A stretch of 64,000 bases of DNA from Larus michahellis. Its lineage: Eukaryota > Chordata > Aves > Charadriiformes > Laridae. Positions 33,901 to 48,100 of the stretch are shown here, one piece after another (the first letter of the stretch is position 1; every line of letters starts with the position of its first letter). Location: contig NC_133901.1 in the NCBI RefSeq assembly GCF_964199755.1, positions 45,849,418 through 45,913,417 of the forward strand. The letters run 5' to 3'. Both the position numbers and the translations under genes were made by a program. A model generated the notes under the pieces. That model was given only the letters and a program-made list of their open reading frames with translations. It was not told the origin of the DNA and made no database searches.

Positions 33901-35741
33901 ACCAGGGCCTGTGTCCATCGTTCCGGATGGCAAGAAGGGAAAGAAACTAACCATTGGGGCATCAATAGTTTTTGGTTCCACGTGCAAACCAACACAGTCC
34001 TTCCAAAAATAGACCAAATCAGTGAACTTCTATTATTTGTCCACTATTTGTGAGAGTCTCTTCTCTACTCCTGCTCCTTCATCAGCCACAAGAAGGAGGA
34101 ATCAACAGACTCTTTCCCAGAAAAAAATACTGCAGAGATAGCCAGAATGCTGCCCTCTTTGTCCCACCTTGCAGGCACAAATTATAGATACAGCTGGATA
34201 TCCATAAGTAGTAGATACAAAATAGATGAGATCTGCGTAAGATTTGATATGCGGTTAATTCTTTTCAGTCCATAGGGACCTTGCTCTAACGCTCCGGATG
34301 ATGCCCTTCCCAGCTTACTGACGGACTAGGGTTAAGAGAGGGCAGAGAAAGCTTTCACCTACCCCAGGCCATCTGTCCTTCCACACGTGACTTCTTGGTT
34401 GTGCTTTAGAGACAAGTTTCCCACTGAAGAACCAGGAAAGGAAATGTACTAGCAAGCACATTCCGAACTGCAGGGGAGGACTAAAGATGGAAGCTCAATT
34501 TATAAATCACAATTTGACAACAAAGGAGCATCACTATGGGCTTGCAGCATCTTTCTCCCCAAAAAGCTATAGTAGAAGTTGGTTTTCATGGACACCTAGC
34601 AACACCTCACCCAGCTCTGCACGTGGGAACTGGAATGATTTGGTCCCACGCAGCCCCTGGAGATGCTCACTCTGACCTTGCTGTGTTTTCATTTGGGCTC
34701 TGCTGGGGCACTGCAGAATATGTCATATTTGTTTTACATACTTGATTATTAACTTGATATGCTAGAGGCAGGATTAAGACCTCTCATTAAAATACCTACA
34801 CCCAAAATTCGGATCAAGCCTGATTAAATTTAGCCAAGTGGAATGGCATATATTAGCTCTGTTGCAGCTGGCCTTAAATTGAACTTTGCCCAAGTGGAAA
34901 GGCAACTGTTGTATGCACAGTCAGAAGTGGGCCTAAATTTCTCTTACATTTTTTGCCATCCCACTCTGTTACTGTATCAGTTGGTCTCTGCCTGTAGTGA
35001 TGAAAATGGTATTTAGGTCAATGTGTTCTTTCTTAATTGCATTAGCCACGTGCCTAAGACTTAGGCTTCCTCTTCTCCCAGCACTGCCTTTGGCTATTAA
35101 CGTGTGGTCTTTAAATATATTTCACTCTTAACAGTGAACTTAATCTGTCAGGTGAGATGGATAGAGTCTGTTTCAGGCAGACTAAGATGATCAGTGGAGC
35201 GCTAATTACAAAATTCGGACGGGTGGAGAGACCCCTTTTTATAACGAAACACGAGCCATTTTATATGCTACTTTTTATACTGAGGGAAGAGTTACATTTG
35301 TATTCTGCATATGAGGTCTAATTATATTCAGAATATGTTCGGTTTTTTTTTGTTTTTTTTTTTTTTTAATTGCCACAACATCTTTTGGAACTTTACTTTA
35401 TAAATAGCATCATTTTCCCTTGGGGGGGGGTGGGTTGGGGGGGAAGTACAATATTGGCTTTTATCTTCCAAGGGTTTTTTTTGTGTTTAAATTGCATTTT
35501 ATCAGCATAATTTTTCCCACACATGATAACAAAGATCAGAAGAGAAGTGTGCTCAGACCCACACCCACACACGTTTATATATCTCTTGAAGCAGATTCAG
35601 CAAATGGAGAACTGCTTCTGGCTTGGAAATGAAAAATTACTCTGTTAGTAGTATCGCAAAGTCCAGCAGAAGAAGCTGCATTACTTTAACTAGGGCATCA
35701 AAATCAAAAGACCTTTGAGAGGTCTATATGCCTTCTCTGTG
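27916..35741. other. Convergent intergenic gap between TMEM254 and the dehydratase-like gene
   Basis: About 7.8 kb without a recognisable exon, RNA or intact repeat. It holds a (TA)n stretch near 28658-28672, a G-rich run at 35420-35444 and a T-rich run at 35343-35367. Open frames are short and unsupported. Confidence 0.5.
35420..35444 (+). repeat. G-rich run, possible G-quadruplex
   Basis: Runs of 8, 3 and 7 G within 25 bp. Preceded at 35343-35367 by a T-rich homopolymer. Confidence 0.6.
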
Positions 35742-35874
35742 TTTATTTATTGAATGCCATTGGATCCTACATACTAGCCAAAATCCAGACAGCCAGCTGA
35801 CAATGAATTATTGAATTCCAACACCAGCAGAGAGTAGAAGTTTCCCTTAGCTAAGCTAAAGTTTGGAGTTTAAC

Positions 35875-35880
35875 TTTATT
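35875..35880 (-). terminator. Candidate polyadenylation signal of the dehydratase-like gene
   Basis: AATAAA on the minus strand, about 160 bp past the stop at 36042. Two more overlap at 35742-35751. Confidence 0.5.
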
Positions 35881-36041
35881 CCGAAGGACATTCACTACTT
35901 TTTGAGCAGGAAATAAATATCTTGAAACTATTCGCTAACTGTTCAGCTTTGAAAACCAATATTTGTTCTGAATGCCTCAAGATTAGGGCTCTGTGAAATA
36001 CTTGTGAGAGGACCTCGGCCCTTTCCCTTGTGCTGTGCCCA

Positions 36042-36140
36042 TCACCGCTCGGTCCAGGCAGCTGTGGGGTAGCGTTCCAAGAGCGCGTTCCTCAGCTGGG
36101 CTGCATGGATCTTGTCTCTGGTCTCCACGGTGCAAGTGAC
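36042..36140 (-). CDS. Dehydratase-like exon k (terminal, end of ACT)
   Basis: The acceptor ttcccag|GTCACTTGC leads into VTCTVETRDKIHAAQLRNAL, then LERYPTAAWTER and TGA. This is the expected last strand and helix of the ACT domain, 9.4 kb from the previous exon. Confidence 0.88.
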   Translation of the reverse strand, partial: VTCTVETRDKIHAAQLRNALLERYPTAAWTER

Positions 36141-39100
36141 CTGGGAAAAGAATTAGGAACATTCCTGAAGGCATGGCAGCGATCTCAGACAAAGGCATTT
36201 CCAACTCAATCCTAAAATACGCTCGTAAAAGCAAAATGATCAGTTCAACGTGAAAACTCTGGACCACATGTCCCCTCTCTATGTAGGTAAAACTGACATT
36301 GCAGACATCTGGGGCTCTTCCAGCCCTTCTGCATGGTCTAAAAACCTTCCAACAGCCCAACTTTATTGCCTTCAAAGTTTGAAGAAGATAGGCTGATCCT
36401 TTGCTGGCTCCTGGGCAAGTACTTGTCTGTTGTTGGCCTCCCTGAAGTCATCCATCCATTAGCAGCTTCTCTTTTCCGTTTCTTGGGGTATGTACGTGGT
36501 GTGGCTGTCACCTCACCCCATTTCCCATGTTTCTGGGCAGTGTTTGTTCCATCCTTCAAGCTTTTGTATTGGTTTTCATGGCAAGGTTTTGGTAGCAGGG
36601 GGGCTTACAGGGGTGGCTTCTGCGAGAAACTGCTAGAAGCTTCTGCTATGTCTGCCAGAGCCAATGCCAGCCAGCTCCAAGACAGACCCACCACTGGCCA
36701 AGGCTTAGACCATCAGCAATGGTGGTAGCACTTTGGGGGTAACATATTTAAGAAGGGGGGGAGGGAGGGGAAGCAACCCAGCAATTGCACCCAGACAGAG
36801 GAGTAAGAATATGTGAAAGCAACAACCCTGCCAACACCCAGGTCAGCGAAGAAGGAGGGGAGGAGGTGCTCCAAGCGCCGGAGCAGAGATTCCCCTGCAG
36901 CCCACAGAGGTTCATGGTGGAGCAGATATCCACCTGCAGCCTGTGGAGGACCCCACACTGGAGCAGATGGATGCCCGAAGGAGGTTGTGAACCCATGGAG
37001 ACCCTGCGCTGGAGCAGGCTCCTGGCAGGACCTCTGGACCCATGGAGAGAGGAGCCCACACTGGAGGAGGTTTGCTGGCAGGACTTATGACCCCGTGGGG
37101 GACCCATGCTGGAGCAGTCTGTTCCTGAAGGACTGCACCCCATGGAAGAGACCCACACCAGAGCAGTTTGTGAAGAACTGCAGCCCATGGGAAGGACTCA
37201 CGTTGGAGAAGTTAATGGAGAGCTGTCTCCTGTGGGACAGACCCGCACACTGGAGCAAGGAAAGAGTGTGAGGAGCCCTCCCCCTGAGGAGGAAGGAGCA
37301 GCAGAGACAACGTGTCATGAACTGACCACAACTCCCATTCCCTGTCCCCCTGCGCTGCTCGGAGTAGGGGCAGGTGGAGAAATGGGGAGTGAAACCGAGC
37401 CTGGGAAGAACGGAAGGGTGGGGGGAAGGTGGGATCTGGTTTTATTTCTCTTTGTCCTACTCTGATTTGACTTGTAATACATGAAATTAATTTTTTTTCC
37501 CCAAGTCGAGTCTGTTTTGTCTGTGACAGTAATTGCTGAGTGATCTTGTCCTTATCTCAACCCATGAGCCTTTCATTATATTTTCTCTCCCCCTGTCTAG
37601 CTGAGGAGTCAGAGCTGGGGTCCAGCCAGGGTCAACCCCCCACAGCTTTTTATATTCTCCTCCTCTTCCCTCTCATGGAGTTGTCCCCCAGTCCTTTATA
37701 ATCTCTGCAGTATTTTGGCTGGTTTCCTCTACTCACACACCTTGTTTTATTCTGATTCTTTTGTTTGCTCATTGCATCACTTCTAGTTATCTGTTAGGGT
37801 TGCTCTGTTGCTAAATCAAAGTAAACCCAGGCAAACCTAATCTTGATAATTTTCTTTTTATTCTTTGCTTGCCTTCATACGCAGTCACTGAAGACAATAA
37901 CTTCAATGTCATTTTTTCAATTCTTCTTTAATCCTTCTCTTCTACATACTTGTATCTCTACTGCATCATTTGAAAATCTGGGTGCTACTGAAGGTAAGGC
38001 AGCAATGTGAAGGTGCAGAAGGAAAATTATACTTTACAATTTTAGACCACTAAGTTCTGACGCCACTGACCCTGCTGGAATTATCTCTAATGTTGAAAGT
38101 GCCACGTGGAAAAAAGACCTCACTGAAACACGGAAATCTAGCGAGGAAAGGATCCAAGATGAGTCACGACGCAACAACAGACAGTTTATTGTAATAGGCA
38201 AATCTACAGAGAACAGAGAAAAAACTGGTCATGGTAACCTTAAGGTGGACTACTAGAGACAGATGCCTCGGTAAAATGTTCCTACCAGAGCCGCAGCCTT
38301 TACAGAAAGCAACAAGGCAAAAAATAAAATTGTCTCTATGCAAATATGTTTATGAGGACATTTCTAAATACAAACTACGTGAATTCATAGTTTCCTGGAA
38401 TGAGCTTAAAGTAACAATAAACCTTTAGCAAAACTGTTGGATGAGAAGATAAAACACTAAATCCAGGTTATTCTGATCCAGTTAAAGATGTCCCTGCTTA
38501 CTGCAGAGGGGTTGGACTAGATGACCTTTAAAGGTCCCTTCCAACCCAACACATTCTGTGATTTTGTGATTCTGTAAACAGCCATGAGCTCACTTCATTA
38601 TAAAACTGGCTATAGCTTCTTAGATATCCATCATGAAATAAGCCACGTTTCTGATCTGTTTTCCTAGTTCTTCACCTCTTAATCTGGAGCATAGTTCTGT
38701 TCTCATTTGGTTCTTTGTAACACAAATTAGATGCTAATTTTTTTCTCCTCTGAAAAAGTGGGATTTAGCTTCAAGAGAAGGACAGTCACCGAAAACCATT
38801 AATAATGAGGGAAGAGGAGAGAACACAAAGATTAGGAAAAGTATCTAAAGGATATCTAGGCACCAAAGTACCAGGCAGCCATTATCCGTTCCCTGGCTCA
38901 TATAAAATCCCTAAAGCTTTGCAGTCATATCTTCAAGAGCACGCACTCATCTCCCACGGAGTCTGTAATTAATAAAAACCACCTTTTTCCCCATCCACTG
39001 CAATCCCGCCTGCTTTGTCCTAAGCAAATCAATTGCTGCGCTTGGAACCAGCCCGGACTTGCCAGGTTCAGCTTTGGATGTTTGGCAGCACGTCGTTGCT

Positions 39101-42100
39101 CTGCCCTGGGAGCACGCATGGGAAAGCATTTTGATTTACTGAGCTGACTGTCCTCCCCTCTGCCCTTTTCTTTCTGCGAATGATTGAAGCCAGATAGACT
39201 TGGATAGATTGGAGCCAGAGAGCTTGTAAACAGTTCAGATAAATACTGTCTTTTTGTTCTGCGCACGCACAGCATTCAACACATGATATATCCATTAGTA
39301 TGCTGCACTGTATTGTAAAAGTAATAACAACAGCAGAAATAACAAATAATTCCAGAAATTTACCTGATTTTTTTTTTTTTTTTTTTACACTTGTCAAATA
39401 GAGGAAGAGAATATTTGCTGACAGCAGGAGCGAACAGGGAGTCTCTCACTCCACATTTCAGAGCAGCTACAGGTCTAAACAGCGAGGAAGGCAAGAATTT
39501 GCTTTCTTGCTCAGCTTAAGCCAATTTACACTGCAGTTTTACCGTCACAGAACTGCTCTCTCCCTTTGGTTCACCTGGGAAGTCTGATTTACATGAGTCT
39601 CCAATGGGGCAATCCTCCTATTCATGGGGAGGTGCGTGAGGATTGTATTTATCTAGGATGAAGGGTCTCCTAGGTACTACTAACCTACAGGAGGTGGCAT
39701 ACCTACTGATGAACTAAGAGTTAGGACTCCAAACTGGTCTTATTTAAGAACAAATGACAAAACCTATTGCCTGATGTTTCTTACACTCTGGAGAAGATAA
39801 CCCACAACAACTACAAAAAACTTTAAATTTATTCCAAACCCATAAGACCTTGGTATTAGACATAGGCTTTTTGATTCAGCAGAGCTCTCACTGACTGCAG
39901 GACCATGTTTGCAGAGCAGACCTTCCTTTTCCATGTATCAAAAAAACCCACAAAAAACCAACAACAGCAAAACCCAAGCACATCTTAATGCATTTGTCTC
40001 CTGCATATTATATCCTTGCTGGATTAAAAAATTATAATTATAAAATAATTATCTGGTCCTGTAAGACTGTTAAAATAACCAGCCAGATGAATCTTTTACT
40101 GCATTTAGAGTTCTGCCTAGGGTTTAGTTAGCCTGTTGGGTTTTTTTAATAGCATTCCTGTAAGTAATGGAAGACAGAGCAGTCTTCACTGACTATTGAT
40201 GTCTTGTGGGTTTTATTTAATAACTAGAAATAATTGAGGGAGAAGGACAAAAACTGGAAAGAGAGATAAAGGAAAAAAATCGATCACAAGTTATTACCCT
40301 ATGCAACACCAAAATCCAGATGCATAAATTAAAATATTCATAGGAATTAATTCCATTTCAAAGAAAGGAAAGTTCATAACTTCACAAAAGGAGGAAATTT
40401 GCAAAGTTCTGGGCTGAATAATTTGGGCAATGGGGTGGGCACCTCTGCTCCCCTTTAACTGCAAGTGTCACATGTGGGCACTTAGCCTTTTAGATCGTAT
40501 TTCCCCTGTATATTAAAAGTTAGTTTGCTGTGACTCTCAGCTCCCTGATGCCTCATGTCTGTATGCTGTGTGTGCCAGTGAAGATACTGGGTGGGCACGC
40601 TGAGCCAGGGCTAGAGAGCTGAGGAAATGGCAGTAGCATTGCTCAACCAAAAGATTTCAGTCTTTTGTGCTTTTCCAGGCTCCATGTAAAGATAGATCAT
40701 AACCAGGTAGTGCAATTCCCTTTGTCTCTGACAAGTCCATTGAACCTTTGTATCCCACTTCTTTAATCCTAGAAACCATATTCGCCTTCTCAGCTGTTGG
40801 TCTTGGAGGATTCTCAGAACTTAATATTCACAATATACCATGCTCAGCAACAGTACAGGTTTGCTTGCATGAAGATCACTGGAGTTAGAAACGAAAGCTT
40901 TATTTAAATACACTGGTTTCAGTCCTACGACTAAAGCAAAACTTTCCATTTCTATTAGAAAAAAAATAATCAACAACTGGGCAATTTTCTGAATTATGCA
41001 GTAAACACACAGTGTAGTTTACTGCACATTACAGATTATTTGGTCACAGCACTTCAGTTTATGGTTTGGGGATCAGGTGCCAGATAGTCCCCAAGGTCAG
41101 CGCAATGCAATACTTGAGAAAGAGCGCAACAGCTGCCACAGATGGCACTTGGTTGTGCAACCTGAGCCCTTATCTTTTGGCATACTCTTGCATTCAGGTC
41201 GGTGAACACAAGCACGAACAAGTTACCGCTGCATTACCTAAGTCAGATAATAATCCAACAGGTCTACTCTTAGCCTCCCCGCAGTCAGGTTCTTATTTCT
41301 ACAACTGGGGCAGGCTGTTCTGTACCAGCTGAGTCTGCTGTGGGACGAATGGCATTAAAGAAAACAACCAAATTATTTTGGAGAGCCTCAGAAGAAATGT
41401 ATTGTTGAACTTCCCACTCCAAACATCTCCATTTTGCAGCTGGGGAACAGAAGCATGGAAACAGTGCCCTGCCCACATCATGCAGGAAGTGCTTTAGGAA
41501 TGATACCATCCTTCTCGTAACCAGGCAGCTGCGTGCTCCCCTATATTCCCTTCACAGGACAATAATATGGAATATGTTGGCAACTGGGGACTCTAATCCA
41601 AAATATTCTCCTCTGGCCTTTTACAAAATACAAGTCGACCCAAAAGAATGTACTCAAATTGACCAGAGCAGACTAAAATAAATTAATGAGTTCTGGCCTG
41701 AGGTGAATAAACTGTATGGAAAAAGCAGGTATACACCACACAGAGTGAGCCAGGATACCCAGCACTGCTGGGACAGTGTGTAATCTTATCGTAAAGAAAA
41801 AGCAACAGTTGATTTATGAATTAGTATTTTTGTTGCACAGTCAGAGGGGGAAGTAATGCGAAGTTCTTGTCACAATTGGTGTCTTTCAAGCTATGTAAAA
41901 CCACAGCAGAGTTAAGCTCCCGAGAGGCTGGAAGTGAACAGACCAGACGACCCCATAACATCAAACAAGACCAAGGTCAGCGGGAAAACTGCCACCGCAG
42001 CTGCTTCTCTGCAAAGCTGCTGGAGAACCTCAAGACCTTGCAGGCCCTCGCTGATCTGTTCCAGGACCCTGTTCCAGTCTGATTATGCTGGAGTTTCAGC

Positions 42101-45100
42101 GGTGAGGAGAAGACTTTTCTAGAAACCTGATGAGTTCAAAGACATTTTTTTTCAGCTGAGTTGCTTGAGTCCAAACACAAGACACCCAGTAGGCAGGCAA
42201 GTTGCTGTTCTACAGCAGAGTCTTGCATGGCTTCATAGCAAAGATAGTTCTACCTTATTAAGTTGCTTATTGATTTTGCTCATTGACTTCTCTCTGAGTC
42301 AATAATATTATGAAATTAAAGGGATTTAAATAGTTATAAAGACATTTACAGATGGAAGCAATTTAAGTGATAAATTGTCCCACATAGAGTCTGATAAAGG
42401 ATAGGGCAAGTTCACAGAAGCAAATTGCAGCTTCCTCCCACAAACTGGCTAATCCTTTAGATCTCAGTATCCAGTTAGCTGGTGATACCAAATGATTTTT
42501 TCCTTAGCTCTGATCTTTATTTCTGTCTAGATTTTCATGGTCATCTAACCTGCTTCAATAGCTGTAAAATGTGAAGCCTACTAGAATGGTTATTTGTATG
42601 ATTTGCTAAGAGTTATCTGTTTCAATAGTGGGACTTTGGAAGCCATTTCTGAACTGCTCAGATAAGAGTGAATTAGGGTGTAGTCCTCTGCAAAACAGAA
42701 ATCCAGTATGAGCCACAAGGAAAGAAAATCTAAACTGGAGGTTTAACGTGACCAGCTGATCCCACTGCTCAAGGCAATTCATGAAGAATCATCTGAATCT
42801 AATGTAGCCATAATCCTTTTTTTATTTTTTTTTTAATTTAAAAAGATCTCTTATTTTTGCCAGTAAAATGTTCCAAAAGTTATTTTTCCAGAAGTGTAAT
42901 TTGGACATAAATCTTCCTTTTAGAAAGTCTGTACTACTCCATGCAATCAGACTATCAGCAAGGATCTTCCCACAGAGTGTTCCAAGTGTGCACCAGATGA
43001 ATAAACACTAACCCAGCAAGGCATTTCACCAGAGGGGGAAAGAAATATATCTCTATCTTCCTGATAAGCAGTGACTAGAAGCCAAGTTTCTCTCCTTTGG
43101 AAATGAAGGGGTAAATCTAAAAGGATGAGTAAATACCGAGATGACAATCTTGACAGGACTGATTTAATGCTTCAAATAAGTCGCTACACTTACTTACTGC
43201 TCTGTTCTGTCAAACATCATCTATATCCACAGTCGAAAGTATGTATTAGAGTGGAGTGGATATAGCTGTAATGCCTTTCTTATTATTGGGAGAGTTGGTG
43301 TTGTTCAGCCTGGAGAAGAGAAGGCTCTGGGGAGACTTTGATGTGGCCTTGCAGTACTTAAAGGGGGCCTACAGGAAAGATGGGGACAGACGTTTCAGCA
43401 GGGCCTATTGCGATAGGACAAGGGGTAATGGCTTTAAACTAAAAGAGGGAAGCTTTAGACTAGATAGAAGGAAGAATTTTTTTACGATGGGGGTGGAGAA
43501 ACACTGGCACAGGTTGTCCAGAGACATGGTAGATGCCCCATCCCTGGAAACATTCAAGGTCATGATCTAGTTGAAGATGTCCCTGCTCATTGCAGGGGGT
43601 TGGACTAGATGACCTTCTAAGGTCCCTTCCGATGCAAACTGTTCTATGATTATTACCACCCGTTCAACACACGATAATTTTGGTTCTTGATCCAGATTTA
43701 AAGTGCATGCTTAATTTAATGTGCTGTGATTTACACTGATGAAAATGATGCAAAGTTCTTCGCAGGTCTGCTGTAGTAGCAAATGCTTAAAATTCTTTGC
43801 TGACACAGGGCTTTGGCCCTTATCAGCAACAAAGCAAAAAGCAAAACCTCCCCCACGTGTATTAGCTTTACGATGAAGTTATGTACATTTCTCTATATCC
43901 GTCTCGAGCAAATTCATTTTGACGCTTAAAGATAAATTCAATGTTCTACCCTTTTTGGGTACCCTTGTTTTAGTTTTCAAAGAAAAGCTTCACGATTCAC
44001 TAGGTGTTACCAGATAGAGCTGCCTCCAAAGTCACAGAGGTCTATAAATCTGGATCGCTACTTTGTACTTCACATCTAATTATCCGATAGCCTCTCCCAG
44101 GCTGATTAAAAGCCATCATGCAAATCCAACATCCAATTAAATTATTCATGGGTGCAAATTCCTCCCTTCAATCCTCTTGTGGTACAACAGTGTCGGATTC
44201 TTCAAGTGGACAGTCAGTGAAAATACAGTGTGTTTAAAGTACAGACAATAGCACATGGCACTTCATTCAGGGACTGTATTTACTACAGATTCCGATAAAA
44301 TTGCCCCGTTGGAAGAGGTTGCAAGAGCAGTGGAAAATTGTTCTCTCAACCAACTCTCAACCAAAAACTAAGAGAGTGGATTTTGTTTAATTTACTTAGT
44401 AGCATTAATAAACATTACAAGCCTTACTTCATAAAAATCACATTGAAAACTTTAGAAGAGTTACAGTGATTGTTAAATCTAGCCTTCAGTAAAAATTTTT
44501 TTCAGAGTTAAATTAGTCACTGAATCAGAGATACTTTTCTACCCCGTGTAGTGGCACGTTATATTCAAGTTATCAGCTTATTGTTACGGTACACTGAGGA
44601 ACAATATAGTTTTAACCCTAGACACTTGTGAAAACTGATAATATCGTGTTCTGAAAGACATTTGTGAACTTCATTGTCGTCCTTTGCTAAAGCCATCTTT
44701 AATCTAACCTATTCTTTATATCCACAAGGGAAAATACTGAACAGGTTTTTATATGCAGGTGGGAAATTAGATTTAAATGCCAAAATGGAATAACTTGCTT
44801 ACTCAATAGCATTACTGAATTCCAGTTATGAGCCTGTTCTGCAAAGATCCCTAATTTGACTTCCACCTGTGATTTCACAAAGCCAGGTTGGACTCAGACA
44901 GCAGTAGCATGAAATCAGTGGAACCACACCTTTGCCAAACCAGTTGAAATGAGAGATATGCCATGAGACAAATGATCCTTTTGAGATGCCTTTAACTGAT
45001 AACGCCTCCTCACTGTCACTGTATCAAATGCTCAACAAAGGAATAACGATTTTGCTCTGTGCTCTCTGTGGATAAGGTGCAAAACTGAGTCCCTGGTTAA

Positions 45101-48100
45101 AAATGAGGATTCCTTGAGAGTAAGGGTGTTCTCCACATTGCTCTAAGGCAAATTGATCTCGGATAATTACAGCCAGCCTACACAGCTGGCTCTTCAAGTT
45201 CTGGACGGATGCTGCAGCTTGCTCACCACCTCCGGCACACCACCACACACGTAAGGAAGGTTTGCAATAGTAACAGCTGGCGTATTTCACCCACACTGTC
45301 GCAACAGCAGGTAAAACAGGTCCTGTATTATTTACATGCCTGACAAGCATTTGGTGAGGCAAGCTGCTGTAGAACACAGAAGAAATTATCTATCACACAG
45401 CTCCCCGATTCACCATGCACACTCTATTGGACTTCTTCAACATAGTCATATAGAGGTATAGGAAAACAGAATAAATTAAGGGAGGCCAGTACTACTAGTG
45501 AAATTGCATCTCATCTTACCTCAACAGTGAAGAGCTCAGATGTCACAAACGTGCGTTCCTGTCTGATATCCAAAACTCTAGATCAAATAAGGGATAAATT
45601 AGAGATCGTAAGAATCCATTGTCATTGTAAAGCAGTTACTGTAAGTGTTCAGACAGTAGCTACCTTTGCTGCTTTCTGTATTAGACACTTATTCTGTGCT
45701 GCAAAGGTGCTTTCACTTTGGAATAAAAATGAAGGAAATAAATTTTTTTTATGAAATATAACAATAAAAACTCGTTTGATTAATTAGTTAGTTACAGACT
45801 TGCCTTCAGAGAACGTTTTGAAACATGTTCAAATCTTTGATAATCTTTGTGCTATTCTGTGACTATATTTCCCTACTATTAGCCTGACTTACCTTGCTTC
45901 TTCCCGAGCCAAAATCTCCAGGAGCTTTGAAATGTCTCCTGGGCAGTCAGAAAGCACAAGGGAAAATCTGCACACTCTGTTATCGAGGGTCAGGGCCCGA
46001 GCTATGCACTGTTGCAGCAAATGTAACTCCAAGTTTCCACTGCATATAACAATTGCCACTCTGAGAGAGAAAAACAGGATTTTTGATTAGCACTTTTCTC
46101 TGCAAAGGAACCATAAATCACAGACACTGTATTCAATATCAGCTTCACATCTGCGAGGACTGCCCTCGAAGAAATATGTGTTAAGTGTCAGAGGGGCTCC
46201 TGGCTCTCAGCATCAATTGTGGGCAGGCAGTGGGAGCCTAGAAGCTGGTTGCATTTGTTGGTCTGAAACTTTGTTTTCATTTTGCATTTCCTGGAGATTT
46301 TAATTTTGTTAGGGATAACTATCTGGAGAATTCTAGATCTGTTTCAAATTTTAAAAGTGTGTCATCATTTTTCCCTGGAATTTCTGAGTGTCGCCTCTTA
46401 ATGGTTAGATAACACATAAGTTCAAGGCTTTCTGTAACCATTAATTAAATCCATCTCAACATTGCAACATGAGTGCAGAAATGTCTGAAGAGCAAGTGAA
46501 GAGCCACATGGTTAGCCCGTGATAATCTCTCTCTGCAGAGTCAAACCTGACCTCTTTAAACCCAAACCTTTGTGTTTTCCTTTTTATCTGTCCTGAACTG
46601 AAATTTGTTGCTGCTCTGTATGTACTCTGTCAGCCTCTTCTGAAGAATTGCCTCAGCGGTATTTTATCCTACAATGCTGTGCATTGGAAAATTTATTTTG
46701 TCTTGAGTGTGTGTGTGTTTAAATACATTCTGGACTATGTCCTGAGCCAAGGCTCAATCCACTTAAGTACCGTGTGCTCAAGCCCAGATGCAAGAAGGCA
46801 CTTACCCACACCTTTAACAGTAAGCACAAGGGTAATCCCACTGAGTTTCTGAGGAGGAGTTCTCGGTGCTGGGAGGCAGGTGTCACTGAGTGACTGCAGA
46901 AGACAGCCTAGCTCCCATCCCACCACAGACAGGGCTGATTTCCACAAGTGGGATGAGAGAAGGCAACAGGCTGACGCAAGCAGGATGCTCGCCCGGCACA
47001 TGTGACCATGCCTCCCGGAGTTGTGTGTAACTGCCTTTCTGCCAACCATTTGAAAATATAGGGAAACAACAAGATTTGTCACGTTTCCTGGCTGACATTT
47101 TGTCTTGTTCAACAAGATCTTTTGACTTGTGAGCAGTCTCTTCAGCCTGAAGTAGATGCCACAGATAAGCCTGTTGCCAGTTCAGGGGCAGGAACTGCAT
47201 CGTCAGTCATAAAACAAGTAGCTTCTCCCCATTTCCTGGGACCAAGGCACCCAACCCCATGTTTTTGCCAGAGTTCCCCGTTTGCAATAGCTGACGTACC
47301 TTTTACCCTTCAATTCAGGCAGCTTCCCTGCAACTAATGCTGCAAGTCCAATGGCCCCTTCTGCATCAACCGTGGCTCGCTCATACTCCAGCAATCTCAG
47401 CATTGAAATGAGGATGTCCTCCTCCCTGAAGGCAAAAGAGTTGTGTCAAAACAAAACAAAACAAGCTACCAAAATCAGAAGACAATGCATTTGTGTATAA
47501 CTGAATTCCTTCCATCCTCCCAGGTACATACGACCCCAAGGTGGTGTTATAGAAAGCTGTGCTGCTGGGGGTGAATGCACATCTTAGTCTTGTTATTCAC
47601 TGAAAGACAGGATGGCATGTTCTACCAACTTAGGCTTTCTGCGAAGGTTTAGAAGAGTTTTGTCAAAGGCTGCCTTCAGGTATTGTAGAACTCAACAAGG
47701 ACAAGTTTTACATCCAGAGCATGTCCAGGTACTAGCAGCAGGGGAAGTTTTGGCCAAAGGGGTTGGTCTGGACGACGCTCTTAGTCATATGATTTAGTTT
47801 TAGGTACTCTTGTGAGGAGCATGGAGTTGGACTCCATGATCCTTCATGGGAGTTTTCCAACTTGGGATACTCGACAATTCTATGATATGTGGGATTGGGT
47901 TCAGTGTCTCCAGTGCCCCTCTTGGAAGGAAAGGCAGCCCACCACCACCATGCTCTCACAGGGTGTGCATGATGGCAACTCCTGCCGACCTGCTCTCCAC
48001 TGTATATGAAGAGCCTCCATACCCTGGTGGTACAGCACATTTTTCACATAGAACAATGTTCACCCAGTATTATCCATTTCACTCTTTTTTTTCACCTACC

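Larger units (their letters stand above)
36141..45519 (-). other. Last intron of the dehydratase-like gene
   Basis: 9.4 kb holding the solo LTR and two CR1 copies listed separately, plus a T19 run at 39368-39386. No coding exon recognised inside; plus-strand open frames such as 41867-42082 lack support. Confidence 0.7.

Noticed and set aside
36713-37465. Several 100-150 codon frames on both strands
   Set aside because: They lie wholly in the solo LTR and its minisatellite. Repeated units keep frames open by chance.
43256-43570. 104-codon plus-strand frame
   Set aside because: It is the translated 3' part of a CR1 element, not a host gene.
27916-45519. PLAC9, expected near TMEM254 from mammalian synteny
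   Set aside because: I searched for its conserved CDRHMAVQRRLDV-type segment on both strands and saw no match.
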